Shown here: positions 1-10,273 of the stretch, piece after piece
Layout of the letters: each line of letters opens with the position of its first letter
Position numbering within the stretch: the stretch's first letter is position 1
From: Candidatus Kapaibacterium sp.
GTDB taxonomy: Bacteria > Bacteroidota > Ignavibacteria > Kapaibacteriales > Kapaibacteriaceae
NCBI GenBank assembly: GCA_030833725.1
Contig: JAURGP010000002.1
Span: 34,261-98,260, forward strand
DNA: 64,000 nucleotides
Direction of reading: 5' to 3'
Made by a program: the position numbers and the translations under genes
Notes under the pieces: generated by a model
Database searches by the model: none
The model's input: only the letters and a program-made list of their open reading frames with translations
What the model was told of the DNA's origin: nothing

Positions 1-915
1 GAAAAACACCGGTGCCGGTAACAGACTGTAGTACCCAACCAACAGCGCGCCAATGAGCAGAATCCCGAACTGCATGGGAACCTTTACCACGCCATTGAGC
101 AGCATTCCGATGCGGCTCTCTCGAACACCCTTGCCTGTAATCCAACGTCCAACCTGACTCTGATCGGTACCGAAGTACGACAGCGCCAGAAAGAAGCCCC
201 CTACCAGACCACTCCACAGTGTGTACTTGTCGTTAACGTCGAAGGTGGTAACAATCACGTTCATGGTACCACTCAGGCGTGCAAGTTCAAGAGCATCGGA
301 CAGTGTGGCGCCCTGGGGGAGGGTGCTTTGTAGGAAGTACACTGAAGCTGCCATGGACGACATGATGATGAGAAACATCACTGTTTGGGTGTTGGCTACG
401 GCCTTGGCTCCACCTCGCCACGTATACACCATCAACAAGCCCCCTACCAGCACATTGGTGAGGTAGATGTTCCAGCCGAGAATCGTGCTTACAATGATGC
501 TGGGTGCATAGATGCTGATGCCCGTGCTAAGACCGCGCGAGAGTAGGAACAGTACGCTACTGAGTGTCCGCGTGCGTCGGTCGAATCGCTTCTCGAGATA
601 CTCATAGGCGGTGTACACCTTTTGAGATCGAAAGATGGGGATAAACACCACGCTGATCACCACCATGGCCAATGGCAGTCCGAAGTAGTACTGTACGAAG
701 CGCATGCCGTCGGTATAGGCCTGGCCGGGTGCCGACAGAAACGTAATGGCGCTGGCCTGTGTAGCCATCACACCCAGCAACACCGACCACCACGGCAAAC
801 TCCGGTCTGCGAGCAAGTAGGCATCATTGGCGCGTTGATTGCGGCCACTGTATACGCCATAGGCAAGAATCGCCACCAACAACAACACAAACACCACACT
901 GTCTAGCCACGTCAT
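1..915 (-). CDS. sodium:solute symporter (SSS family), partial, C-terminus beyond left edge
   Basis: Own reverse-strand translation from ATG at 915: MTWLDSVVFVLLLVAILAYGVYSGRNQRANDAYLLADRSLPWWSVLLGVMATQASAITFLSAPGQAYTDGMRFVQYYFG...; not in ORF track because it is open at the edge; overlaps next gene as ATGA. Confidence 0.88.
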   Translation of the reverse strand, partial: MTWLDSVVFVLLLVAILAYGVYSGRNQRANDAYLLADRSLPWWSVLLGVMATQASAITFLSAPGQAYTDGMRFVQYYFGLPLAMVVISVVFIPIFRSQKVYTAYEYLEKRFDRRTRTLSSVLFLLSRGLSTGISIYAPSIIVSTILGWNIYLTNVLVGGLLMVYTWRGGAKAVANTQTVMFLIIMSSMAASVYFLQSTLPQGATLSDALELARLSGTMNVIVTTFDVNDKYTLWSGLVGGFFLALSYFGTDQSQVGRWITGKGVRESRIGMLLNGVVKVPMQFGILLIGALLVGYYSLLPAPVFF

Positions 916-3326
916 TTGCCTGCTCCACCGGCGCTCATCATGTTGGCTAGCAGCTTCAGCGCTCCAGGCACACCAGCAGGTACGTTTCGGAACAGCGATA
1001 ACGCACAGTACACGTAGTGCCCCTTTCCGTACGAGGCATACACAAGTGATCCTTCCTGTGCATCCTCTCCAGCATCGTTCATACTCAGTAGACGCTGGTA
1101 CCGCTCATCATGATCGCCGGTGAAGTACAAACCCCGCTCCTGCACCCATCCAGAAAAGTCGTCGGGTTCAATACGATTGGGGGTCGTCATCAGGATGTGG
1201 TCGGGATCTCTCAGCGTTACAGTGGCATTCTCCTCCGTCACCCGGTTACGCGTGATCTTCATCGGAAACGGGCCAATCTCTGTGGTCTTCAGATTACCAG
1301 TTGTGTTGTACTGCATCACCAGCGTACCACCCTGCTCTACATACTGCATCAGTGCCGGCATCACGTAGGTCATGTCCGTGCGCGTGTTCAGGGCGCGGAT
1401 ACCTACCAGCACAGCATCGTAGGTGTCAAGCAACTGCTGAGTGTTGAGCAGTTGGTCGGTGGACACCACATCCACCCGCACGCCCATGGTACGCAGGACG
1501 TCTGCCGTTGCCTCGCCAGCCCCTTCCACAAAAGCGATGCGCCGAGCCGTTACACGAAGAGGTTCGGCTACCACCCGCAGACGCGCTGGTTCAAGGTACT
1601 GCAGGGTAGGAAGGTGGTCATACTGCATCACGCGGACGCAATGCTGAAACGTGTGCTGTGCATGAGTAACAAGCACATCCACGTTATCCGACTGCTGTGT
1701 TTGAATCGGCACCGACAGCAGGGTATCCGTATTGGCCGCCATCGAAAAGGTCACGGTGGTAAGGGGCTCACCACGGCTGCTGCGTACCGAGAGTGTAGCG
1801 TTACTGATGTCACGGTAGGCTCTCAGGCGAATGCCGATGGTACCCTGACCATTGTTCACAACAACGAGCGTCGTTGTTGGCTCGATGCTCACATCGGGAA
1901 TCACCCGCAGCTCCTCGATCACATCGCCCTTGAGTGGGTCGAGATGTTTGTAGCTAAGAGGCACCGTAACCAACAGCAGTGCTCCATCTACATCCAGATG
2001 TACCGTACACTGCAGTTCGGGAGGAGTGGTTGGTTCGCCCAGGAGATCTTCGTTCTCTAACGCAAACAGACCGCCTTCCGGATCCTTCTGCAGCCAGTAG
2101 GGATTGGTGGTGGGCGTGGTTTGCGGTATCTGGATCTGATACGATCGGGTTACCAACTGATCGTTGCCAAGTACAACCACATCTGCGGTTGACACCTGTG
2201 GAAGGTCCACCTTCATCAATCGCACGTTGGGCGCCCGGACCACCACGCGGAGTGTTACGGCAACAGAGTCGCCGGGCAGCACCATCGGAGTGGACACAGA
2301 CGCGTCCACGGTTAGACCCATCGCCGAGGTGATCACCGATTCGACCTCTGAGAGTTTCAGCGCTCGCCAGAAGGGATCGTTGATCGTAGCGATCATCGAT
2401 CGGATGCGTAACAACGCTGGCAGATGGTTCTGCGGATCTGTGGTCCAGAAGTTGTCGATCACCACTTGAATTGCTCTACCAATGTCTGGTCGATCAATGC
2501 GATTCCACGTGGTGTCGATTCCGTTGAAGAGGCTGGTTGTAGGGGGCTCTCCGTACCATGTTTCGAAGTACTCTGGCTGTGTTCCTGGTGTGCTTGGTGT
2601 ACCTGCACCCTGACTCTTGTGCAGGCTTCTGCTCCTGCCGGCCAGTTCGCCATATCCCATGCCGATAAGAGGGTCGTACTGACCAACCTGCAGAGCAAAC
2701 TGGCTCTCCGTGATCGTGCTGCGGTCGCCAAATCGATACGCGTTGAAGAGCAGTCGGTGCGGACGAAGATGGCTCGGGCATGAGGCTACAGCTGCCTGTG
2801 CAAGAATGGCCGACGCCTCATGTTGTCCGTGACCTGCCATACGTGATGCTGGAAAACGGCAGATCATCACATCCGGCCGGAACCTCTCCATGACATGGAT
2901 GATGTCCCGCACGAGTTGGGCAGAGTCCCAATGAGTAAATGTCTCCCGAGCAGTCTTCGAAAAACCGAAGTCCAGTGCTCGGGTAAAGTACTGCTCTGCT
3001 CCATCCAATCTCCGTGCCGCCAGAAGTTCGTGGGTGCGGATCAATCCCAGCGCCGAGCCCAGTTCACCACCGATGATATTCTGGCCACCATCACCCCGCG
3101 TAAGCGACAGGTAGGCTGTACGCACGTGTTTGCCCCGGGCCAGCCAGCTCAGTAGGCGCGTGTTCTCATCGTCGGGGTGGGCGGCTACATACAACACGGA
3201 CGTCAGTGACTGCAACCGTTGCAGATCACCATACAGTACCGAGGACATCTGTGGCTGTAGCTGCTGGGCATGCAGCGCAACCCCGATGCACAGCGCTAGT
3301 ACACCGAAACAACAGCGTTTGATCAT
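912..3326 (-). CDS. PIG-L (LmbE-like) deacetylase family protein, large secreted form
   Basis: AAHPDDENTRLLSWLARGKHVRTAYLSLTRGDGGQN motif; N-terminal signal peptide. Confidence 0.88.
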   Translation of the reverse strand: MIKRCCFGVLALCIGVALHAQQLQPQMSSVLYGDLQRLQSLTSVLYVAAHPDDENTRLLSWLARGKHVRTAYLSLTRGDGGQNIIGGELGSALGLIRTHELLAARRLDGAEQYFTRALDFGFSKTARETFTHWDSAQLVRDIIHVMERFRPDVMICRFPASRMAGHGQHEASAILAQAAVASCPSHLRPHRLLFNAYRFGDRSTITESQFALQVGQYDPLIGMGYGELAGRSRSLHKSQGAGTPSTPGTQPEYFETWYGEPPTTSLFNGIDTTWNRIDRPDIGRAIQVVIDNFWTTDPQNHLPALLRIRSMIATINDPFWRALKLSEVESVITSAMGLTVDASVSTPMVLPGDSVAVTLRVVVRAPNVRLMKVDLPQVSTADVVVLGNDQLVTRSYQIQIPQTTPTTNPYWLQKDPEGGLFALENEDLLGEPTTPPELQCTVHLDVDGALLLVTVPLSYKHLDPLKGDVIEELRVIPDVSIEPTTTLVVVNNGQGTIGIRLRAYRDISNATLSVRSSRGEPLTTVTFSMAANTDTLLSVPIQTQQSDNVDVLVTHAQHTFQHCVRVMQYDHLPTLQYLEPARLRVVAEPLRVTARRIAFVEGAGEATADVLRTMGVRVDVVSTDQLLNTQQLLDTYDAVLVGIRALNTRTDMTYVMPALMQYVEQGGTLVMQYNTTGNLKTTEIGPFPMKITRNRVTEENATVTLRDPDHILMTTPNRIEPDDFSGWVQERGLYFTGDHDERYQRLLSMNDAGEDAQEGSLVYASYGKGHYVYCALSLFRNVPAGVPGALKLLANMMSAGGAGK

Positions 3327-3348
3327 GACATGCGGGAGAATGATGGAC

Positions 3349-4188
3349 CTACTTCAACGAATCCAGCAGCGCTTGCGTTGCCGTGTAGTAGCTCTTCTCA
3401 CCATCGGTACCCTTCGTGAGTTCACGAACCTTGGCCACAGCTTCACGACACACGGTTGCGTTGTTCACCTTGGCAGCAATCTCTGCTACCAGCATATGCT
3501 GCCAATACTGCTTCGGGTTGGCTGCAGCCGACCGCTGGGCATAGTCGAGGGCTTTGTCCAGATTCTGATTGGTGCTCAGGTAGTACTGTGCTGCCGCACG
3601 GTACGGAATGTTCGGGCGCTCGATGGCTTGTTCGATCTCCTTCATCAGGCGGGCGTTGTTGTCGGCCTTGACAGGAATCGACACATGGGTGCGATCCCAT
3701 GCAAGGTCGATCGTGCAGGTGTTGTAGGTGATGTTTCCTACGCCAATGGTAAAGGTTTCCACGGGAGCTGTCAGGGTAGTAGGCTTGATGGTGAATCGAA
3801 CCACGTCGTCCTTAGTATCGTAGCCGTTCGAGCCCCAGCTGCCGGTGTTGGTGTTGATGATTACTTCCCATTCCGAGGTTCCTGGAACGGTGTACAGCGA
3901 ATACGAACCTGGTTTGATGGACGTACCGGCAATAACAACTTCTTCGCCAAACATGACCTTCGTTGCAGCATTGGCACCCGTACGCCACACCTGATTGTAC
4001 GGCACGAGGTCTCCAAAGATGACTCGGCCTTTCATCGATGGACGACTGTACGTGATCTCGATCTTCGACGTTGCGAACTCCTGCATGATGGTGCTGGTAG
4101 GGCTCAGGACCGGAAGTTTCAGCTGGGCTGTAGCAATGGATGTGCTCAGTACAAGAAGTGCAAGCATCAATGAGCGCGTTACTGTCAT
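3349..4188 (-). CDS. DUF2911 domain-containing secreted protein
   Basis: SRPSMKGRVIFGDLVPYNQVWRTGANAATKVMFGEEVVIAGTSIKPGSYSLYTVPG is typical of DUF2911; signal peptide. Confidence 0.85.
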   Translation of the reverse strand: MTVTRSLMLALLVLSTSIATAQLKLPVLSPTSTIMQEFATSKIEITYSRPSMKGRVIFGDLVPYNQVWRTGANAATKVMFGEEVVIAGTSIKPGSYSLYTVPGTSEWEVIINTNTGSWGSNGYDTKDDVVRFTIKPTTLTAPVETFTIGVGNITYNTCTIDLAWDRTHVSIPVKADNNARLMKEIEQAIERPNIPYRAAAQYYLSTNQNLDKALDYAQRSAAANPKQYWQHMLVAEIAAKVNNATVCREAVAKVRELTKGTDGEKSYYTATQALLDSLK

Positions 4189-4214
4189 GGGATATCCTGG
4201 ATGAATGTGGAGAG

Positions 4215-5438
4215 TTATGAATCGTAGTCGTCGGTTGTGTGAACTTCCTGGAGGGCCTCACGTAGACTGGTTTTATGCCGCTTTGCCAAGGCAAACACCG
4301 GAAACAATAGCACCGTAACCACGCCCGCTCCAACCAGGGCTGCTGCTGTTTCTGGTAGCATCTGTTGAGTTTCCAATCCGATGTCCGTGATCACCACTAC
4401 CAGTGGCAGGGCCGTTGAAGTCATCAGAGCAAATGGAGCCCAGTCTTCCTTCGGTAAATCCTTTCGATACACGGGCAGGAGCGTCAAGCCTCGGATCGAG
4501 AACATCAACAGCACATACATTGGCACCAGCAGGAGCGTCCACGGCTGTGCTAACAACGCACCGAGATCGAAAAAAATGCCCGTTGTCACAAAAAACGCTG
4601 GCACGAGGAAGCCATAACTGATGGCCTCCAGGCGATGCATCAGGCGCTGGCCATGGTCGCCCTTGCTCATCAGCGCCACGATCAAGCCAGCCGTGAATGA
4701 TCCAAGTACCACGTCCAGACCGAACTCTGCGGCCAATACCACCATGCCAACCAGGATGAGTATCGATACCCGAACCGCGAATTGACTGCTCGACTGCAAC
4801 CACGTGGAAAGGAAGCGAAAGATGAAGATTCCACGAACTCGTGTGGCACTATACACCGATGAGACCGCTAGGATCACAAATCCGATCATCAAGATCACCT
4901 GCTCCGATACTTCGAAGTGGCGAGTATGAATGAGGGGAATCGCCACAATCGGACCAAGTTCACCAAGGGCACCGGCGCCGAGAACGTATTTACCAAAGGT
5001 TGTGGGTAGTTCTTTCGCGTCCCTCATGATGGGTATCAGCGCACCAATAGCGGTGGTTGTAAGGGCAACGGCAACAAAGAGCGGGGCCTCAATCACATCG
5101 ATAGCGTACAACCCCCACGACAGCAACAGTGCTACGGCAAAGGACAGCACCCAACTAAACGTTCCCAACCAGAGGAATCGGCCTCCTACGGGATGCTCCT
5201 TCAACTCCGCTCCGGCCATGAAGAAGAGGAACACCATTCCCAGGTAGCCAAAGAACTTGAGTTCGGGAACAGCCGGCACCCAACCCAGGACATGTGGCCC
5301 CACGATGATGCCCAGCAGGATTTCCACCACAACGATCGGTAGGCGGAACCCGATTGGAATTCGGGCTACCAACGGGGACACCGTGGAGATGATTCCGATC
5401 ACGAAGAGAGCTGGAACGAGGTTCTCCATAGGCGGCAA
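4215..5438 (-). CDS. cation:proton antiporter (Kef/CPA2-like)
   Basis: Multi-TM protein, LLGIIVGPHVLGW...FLFFMAGAEL...GALGELGPIVAIPL. Confidence 0.87.
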   Translation of the reverse strand: MPPMENLVPALFVIGIISTVSPLVARIPIGFRLPIVVVEILLGIIVGPHVLGWVPAVPELKFFGYLGMVFLFFMAGAELKEHPVGGRFLWLGTFSWVLSFAVALLLSWGLYAIDVIEAPLFVAVALTTTAIGALIPIMRDAKELPTTFGKYVLGAGALGELGPIVAIPLIHTRHFEVSEQVILMIGFVILAVSSVYSATRVRGIFIFRFLSTWLQSSSQFAVRVSILILVGMVVLAAEFGLDVVLGSFTAGLIVALMSKGDHGQRLMHRLEAISYGFLVPAFFVTTGIFFDLGALLAQPWTLLLVPMYVLLMFSIRGLTLLPVYRKDLPKEDWAPFALMTSTALPLVVVITDIGLETQQMLPETAAALVGAGVVTVLLFPVFALAKRHKTSLREALQEVHTTDDYDS

Positions 5439-5452
5439 TCTAACTTTGTTGG

Positions 5453-6355
5453 ATGAACATCACTATCATCGGAGCTGGAAGTACCACGGCACGGGCACTC
5501 GTGCCGATGCTTATTGCCGAAACCGACTGGAACCTCCACCTCATCTCCTCGCAGGAAGCCCCCTACCAGCACGAGCGGATTACCAGTGCAGTAGTGGATG
5601 TGATTGATCGATCGGCGCTGAAGGCTGCCGTGATGCCGCACAATCCGGATGTGATCATCAATGCTGCGGCCCTTACGAATGTTGATCAGTGCGAGACGGA
5701 TAAGGGGCTGGCACACATGTTCAATGTGAACCTCGTGGAACATGTGGTACGTGTGGCCCGCTCCACCGATGCCTATGTGATTCACCTGTCCACGGACTTC
5801 GTGTTTAATGGCGAGGATGGTCCATACGACGAAGACGCCGTCCCCGATCCGATCAACTACTACGGCCGAACAAAGTTGGCCGGTGAAAACGTGGTGGTAA
5901 GTAGTGGGGTGGATGCCACGATTTTGCGAACGAACGTGGTGTACGGTCCCCCACCTGCGCGAATGGATTTCGTGCGATGGATCATCCGCGCCATGGACAC
6001 CGATACCGACATCAACGTCGTCACCGACCAGTACTGCAATCCCACGTATGTGGATGATCTGGCTTTGGCCATTCTGCGATGCATCGAGCGACGTGCTACG
6101 GGCCTGTACCACATTGGCGGAGCCGACTACCTGAGTCGGTACCAGATCGCAGAGCGGGTGGTGGCGTTCTTCAAGGGACGTCCGTCGCTCGTTGCGCCCA
6201 CTACCAGTGATTTGCTCGACCAGGCCGCCAGGCGACCCTTACGAGGAGGGCTGGTGCCTCTCAAAGCCGAAGCGAAGCTTGGGATTCGCTTTCGAGGATT
6301 GGAGAGTGGGTTGGTATCGCTGCGCAGAGCACTGTTTGCTGGACGTCCCCAGTAA
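5453..6355 (+). CDS. SDR-family sugar nucleotide reductase (RmlD-like)
   Basis: MNITIIGAGSTTARALVPML...IINAAALTNVDQCE...VIHLSTDFVFNGEDGPYDEDAVPDPINYYGRTKLAGE. Confidence 0.85.
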   Translation: MNITIIGAGSTTARALVPMLIAETDWNLHLISSQEAPYQHERITSAVVDVIDRSALKAAVMPHNPDVIINAAALTNVDQCETDKGLAHMFNVNLVEHVVRVARSTDAYVIHLSTDFVFNGEDGPYDEDAVPDPINYYGRTKLAGENVVVSSGVDATILRTNVVYGPPPARMDFVRWIIRAMDTDTDINVVTDQYCNPTYVDDLALAILRCIERRATGLYHIGGADYLSRYQIAERVVAFFKGRPSLVAPTTSDLLDQAARRPLRGGLVPLKAEAKLGIRFRGLESGLVSLRRALFAGRPQ

Positions 6356-6356
6356 C

Positions 6357-7901
6357 TCATCCATTCCAGTACGGACGATCCAGGGTTCGGTAGTTCACGG
6401 CCTCGGCCATGTGCGCGGCCAGGACGGCTTCGGAACCATTGAGATCGGCGATGGTGCGTGAAACTTTGAGAATTCTCCCGTAGGCCCGCGCCGACAGCGA
6501 CAACTTCTGCATCGATCGTTTGAGGATTTCCATGGCCAGTGGTTCAGCCCGTACAAGGTTCTCCACGTCCTGAGCGGTCATGTCGGCGTTCTTGTACACA
6601 TCCTTTCGCCCCGCAAATCGAACCTGTTGTTGCTTGCGAGCCGCCACGACTCGCTTGCGAATGTTCACCGATGACTCTCCAGCCGGTGCATGGGAGATGT
6701 CGTGGACAGCCACAGCTGGAACATCTACGTGCAGGTCGATGCGGTCGAGCAGAGGTCCCGAGATTCGCGCCATGTACTTGGCCACGTGTTCAGGCTTGCA
6801 TGTGCATTCACGTATGGTGCTGCCGAAGTGTCCGCATGGACACGGATTCATCGAACATACCAGCATCACATTGGCCGGATACTCCACAGACATCTTCGTC
6901 CTGGAGATGCGTACGCACCGATCTTCAAGGGGCTGCCTCAGCACCTCTAGGACGTTGCGTTGAAACTCCGGTAACTCGTCAAGAAACAACACACCGTGAT
7001 GTGCCAGAGTAATCTCGCCGGCGCGCACCGTGCCTACGCCCCCTCCCACCAGCGCTGCATCGGAAATCGTATGATGGGGTGCGCGGAACGGACGCTCCGT
7101 CACCAGCGATGCTCCGGTAGGCAGGATACCCGCAACCGAGTGAATGGTGGTCGTTTCAAGGGCCTCATCAATCGACAGTGGCGGCAGAATCGTGGGGAGG
7201 CGCTTGGCCAGCATGGTCTTGCCCGATCCTGGCGGGCCAACCATGATCATGTTGTGACCGCCCGCTGCAGCGATTTCCAGGGCACGCTTCACTCCGGCTT
7301 GACCCTTCACGTCGGCAAGATCTACCGATGGGTGCAAGTGGCCTTGTTCAAACACGGCCTGTACATCAATGCGATGGGGAGGCAGCGGTTGTGCGCCATT
7401 CAGGTGTTCGATACAGTCGCTCAGCGTGTGTACAGGTAGAATGTCGATACCCTCAATCACCGCTGCTTCCGAGGCATTGGCGGCTGGCAGGAGAATGCGT
7501 TCAAAGCCAGCGTTTTTTAGCATCACCACGATGGGCAGGACTCCACGTGCCGGTCGTACCATGCCATCGAAGGCAAGCTCCCCGATCATGGCGGTTTTCT
7601 CCAGCATGGTAGCGTCGAGTTCCTTAAGGGCTGCCTGTGTGGCTATGGCGATCGGAAGGTCGAAGGCACTCCCCTCCTTTCGGACGTCGGCAGGAGCCAG
7701 ATTCACCGTGTACTTCTTGTGCGGCAACCCCAGCTGCGCTGTCTTGAGTGCTGCCTGCACACGGTCGCGACTCTCGCGAACGGAGCCATCTGGGAGTCCT
7801 ACGACCTGGAAGGCGGGCAGGGCATTCTCTACGTACACTTCGATTTCTACGAGGTAGGCAGTGATCCCCAACACGGCTGCGGAATACGCTTTGGCATACA
7901 T
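6357..7901 (-). CDS. comM: YifB/ComM family Mg-chelatase-like AAA ATPase
   Basis: MYAKAYSAAVLGITAYLVEIEVYVENALPAFQVVGLPDGSVRESRDRVQAALK; GPPGSGKTMLAKRLPTILPPL; start trimmed from 8033 to the family start. Confidence 0.93.
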   Translation of the reverse strand: MYAKAYSAAVLGITAYLVEIEVYVENALPAFQVVGLPDGSVRESRDRVQAALKTAQLGLPHKKYTVNLAPADVRKEGSAFDLPIAIATQAALKELDATMLEKTAMIGELAFDGMVRPARGVLPIVVMLKNAGFERILLPAANASEAAVIEGIDILPVHTLSDCIEHLNGAQPLPPHRIDVQAVFEQGHLHPSVDLADVKGQAGVKRALEIAAAGGHNMIMVGPPGSGKTMLAKRLPTILPPLSIDEALETTTIHSVAGILPTGASLVTERPFRAPHHTISDAALVGGGVGTVRAGEITLAHHGVLFLDELPEFQRNVLEVLRQPLEDRCVRISRTKMSVEYPANVMLVCSMNPCPCGHFGSTIRECTCKPEHVAKYMARISGPLLDRIDLHVDVPAVAVHDISHAPAGESSVNIRKRVVAARKQQQVRFAGRKDVYKNADMTAQDVENLVRAEPLAMEILKRSMQKLSLSARAYGRILKVSRTIADLNGSEAVLAAHMAEAVNYRTLDRPYWNG

Positions 7902-7976
7902 GCGATATCTCCAGTGGTTATCGCTACCGTGATGTGCCGTCGGAGAAATGGGACGTAGGTCGTATTTTTGCCCGCA

Positions 7977-8623
7977 ATGGCTATTCAACGAGCACCAAAA
8001 AAAGTAAAGTGGTATGTGGTCTGGATTGGCCACGAGCCAGGTTTGTACCCATCATGGGAAAAGTGCAAAGCTCAGGTAGAAAACTACCCGGGCTCGAAGT
8101 ACAAGGCCTTTGACACCCTCGCCGAGGCAAAGGCGGCCTACGAGCAGGGTCCACCTGCGCGCGCAGCAAAAAAAAAGAGCAGCTGATACCCATCTCCCAG
8201 CGCTGGGTTGAGGCCGGCGTACAGCTGCCCAGCATCAGCGTGGATGCGGCCTGCGACATGACAACCGGCGTCATGGAGTACCGTGGCGTAGATACCGAGA
8301 CCGCTGCGGAAATCTTTCGGATGGGTCCATTTCAAGACTCCTCAAACAATCTGGGAGAGTTCTTGGCTGTAGTGCACGCACTGGCCTTTATGAAGGAGCG
8401 ATCGATGGCACTTCCTGTGTACACCGATTCGAAGACTGCTCTTGCCTGGGTGCGCAATAAGAAGGCCAAGACTACCGTTCAGCGAACGTCGGGCAACGCT
8501 CCCGTGTTTGAGTTGATTGCCCGAGCAGAAACGTGGCTTCGCAACAACACCTATCCGAATCTCGTTCTGAAATGGGAAACCGAGCAATGGGGCGAGGTTC
8601 CTGCTGACTTTGGGCGGAAGTAA
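7977..8623 (+). CDS. rnhA: RNase H with N-terminal viroplasmin-like domain, split by a -1 frame change at A9 (8168-8176)
   Basis: Frame 1 (to 8186): MAIQRAPKKVKWYVVWIGHEPGLYPSWEKCKAQVENYPGSKYKAFDTLAEAK; frame 2 reads through from the A run: KKKEQLIPISQRW...ISVDAACDMTTGVMEYRGVD...NNLGEFLAVVHALAF...KWETEQWGEVPADFGRK. Confidence 0.8.
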
Positions 8624-8649
8624 CACACGACGGATATCACAGGAACATC

Positions 8650-9105
8650 ATGACCATACCTCTACAGAGACTTCCACACGCAGGTACACTTCCCGTTCCA
8701 TCCTATGCCACCGGAGGTGCCGCCGGCATGGATGTGTGCGCAGCACTGGACCAGCCCCTTACCATCGCACCATCGCAGATCGTGCTGGTACCTACGGGCT
8801 TCTGTATGGCCGTGCCGGTTGGGTTTGAGTGTCAGGTGCGATCGCGGAGCGGATTGGCAGCCAAACACGGGATCTTCGCGTTGAATGCTCCCGGCACAAT
8901 CGACAGCGACTATCGTGGCGAAGTGAAGGTGATCCTTGCCAACTTTTCCGGCGATCCGTTCGTTATCGAGCCCGGAATGAGAATCGCTCAACTTGTAGTG
9001 GCTCAGCATGCAACTGTGCAGTGGGAGGAAGTAAGCGAGTTAGGTGGTACAGAGCGAGGATCCGGAGGATTTGGAAGTACTGGTACAAACGGAGGAACTC
9101 CATGA
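8650..9105 (+). CDS. dut: dUTP diphosphatase
   Basis: GGAAGMDVCAAL...VRSRSGLAAKHGIFALNAPGTIDSDYRGEVKVILAN...RGSGGFGSTG. Confidence 0.95.
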   Translation: MTIPLQRLPHAGTLPVPSYATGGAAGMDVCAALDQPLTIAPSQIVLVPTGFCMAVPVGFECQVRSRSGLAAKHGIFALNAPGTIDSDYRGEVKVILANFSGDPFVIEPGMRIAQLVVAQHATVQWEEVSELGGTERGSGGFGSTGTNGGTP

Positions 9106-9545
9106 TCATCAGCATTGGTTCGGATCATGCTGGCTTTCTGCACAAGGAGGCCCTAAAGCACATGTTGGAAGATGCTGGCCATACCGTGATAGATGTAGGA
9201 CCCGATACCGACGATCGCGTGGACTATCCGGACTATGGTGTAGCAGCTGCGCAGCTGGTTGCCAACGGCCAAGCCCAACGCGGTGTAGTGGTGTGTGGAT
9301 CAGGTATTGGCATCTCCATCGCTGCGAACAAGGTTCACGGCATTCGGTGCGCCAACGTCACCAGCGTAGAGATGGCGCAGTTAGCGCGCGCCCATAACGA
9401 TGCAAACATGATTGCTCTGGGCGAGCGGCTCACTCCTATCGACGTGGCAAAAAACATCGTACAGGCCTTCCTGGACACGCCGTTCGAAGGTGGACGGCAT
9501 GCCCAACGTGTGGACAAGCTGAATCAACTGGGAGGACGATCATGA
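9102..9545 (+). CDS. rpiB: ribose 5-phosphate isomerase B
   Basis: MIISIGSDHAGFLHKEALKHMLEDAGHTVIDVG...GVVVCGSGIGISIAANKVHGIRCA; RBS GGAGG before ATG 9102. Confidence 0.95.
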   Translation: MIISIGSDHAGFLHKEALKHMLEDAGHTVIDVGPDTDDRVDYPDYGVAAAQLVANGQAQRGVVVCGSGIGISIAANKVHGIRCANVTSVEMAQLARAHNDANMIALGERLTPIDVAKNIVQAFLDTPFEGGRHAQRVDKLNQLGGRS

Positions 9546-10273
9546 AATGCGATGTGCTGGTGATCTCTGCCCACCCCGATGACGCCGAACTGTCGTGCTC
9601 TGGCACCGTAAAGGACCTTACCAACCGTGGGCAGTCGGTAGTGTTTGTGGACTGTACTGCTGGTGAGTTGGGCACACGTGGGTCCGCGGAACTACGCGCC
9701 CAGGAAGCAGCAGAGGCCGCGCGGATCCTGGGTGTTGCGCATCGCGAGTGTCTACACATGACTGATGGTGCCGTTGCGCACACGCAGGAAAACGTCCTGA
9801 AGATTGTCGAGGTGCTTCGTGCCTACACTCCTCGCATTGTACTGACAACACCTCCCCTGGAGCGTCATCCCGATCATGAAGCTGTGCACCGGCTGGTGCG
9901 AGCGGCAACGTTTCTCTCTGGCCTGCAAAAGGTTGCTACGCGCAGGCATGGTGTTCCCCAGGAGCCACACCGTCCGGATCGCACGTTATGCTTCATGCAG
10001 CAGTTCGATCTGCCGGGAGGGCCGGATTTCTACGTAGACATTACATCAACGTATCCCGACCGTCTGGCATCAATCAAGGCCTTTGCCTCGCAGTTTCACA
10101 TGCCGGAAACCTATCAAGCTGACGAACCTGAAACGTTCCTGTCGCGTCCGGCCTTCTTCGAGGAGCTCGAAGCACGGTGTCTGTACTTTGGAAGTCGTAT
10201 CGGTGTGCGATATGCCGAAGCATTCAAGAGTGTAGAGCCGCTAGGGCTGCGTTCCCTCGCTGACCTGTTGTAG
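9542..10273 (+). CDS. bshB1: PIG-L deacetylase, BshB1-like (bacillithiol biosynthesis)
   Basis: MKCDVLVISAHPDDAELSCSGTVKDLTNRGQSVVFVDCTAGELGTRGSAELRAQEA; ATGA overlap with rpiB. Confidence 0.88.
   Translation: MKCDVLVISAHPDDAELSCSGTVKDLTNRGQSVVFVDCTAGELGTRGSAELRAQEAAEAARILGVAHRECLHMTDGAVAHTQENVLKIVEVLRAYTPRIVLTTPPLERHPDHEAVHRLVRAATFLSGLQKVATRRHGVPQEPHRPDRTLCFMQQFDLPGGPDFYVDITSTYPDRLASIKAFASQFHMPETYQADEPETFLSRPAFFEELEARCLYFGSRIGVRYAEAFKSVEPLGLRSLADLL

Noticed and set aside
1110-2060. 316-aa plus-strand ORF opposite the PIG-L deacetylase gene
   Set aside because: Shadow ORF: low-complexity H/R/V-rich translation with no domain; the opposite strand has a clear family match
3130-4173. 347-aa plus-strand ORF over DUF2911 gene
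   Set aside because: Antisense to a recognisable protein; no family features
7902-8033. N-terminal extension of the ComM/YifB ORF
   Set aside because: Conserved family start is MYAKAYSAAVLG at 7901; the upstream part overlaps the divergent rnhA promoter and start
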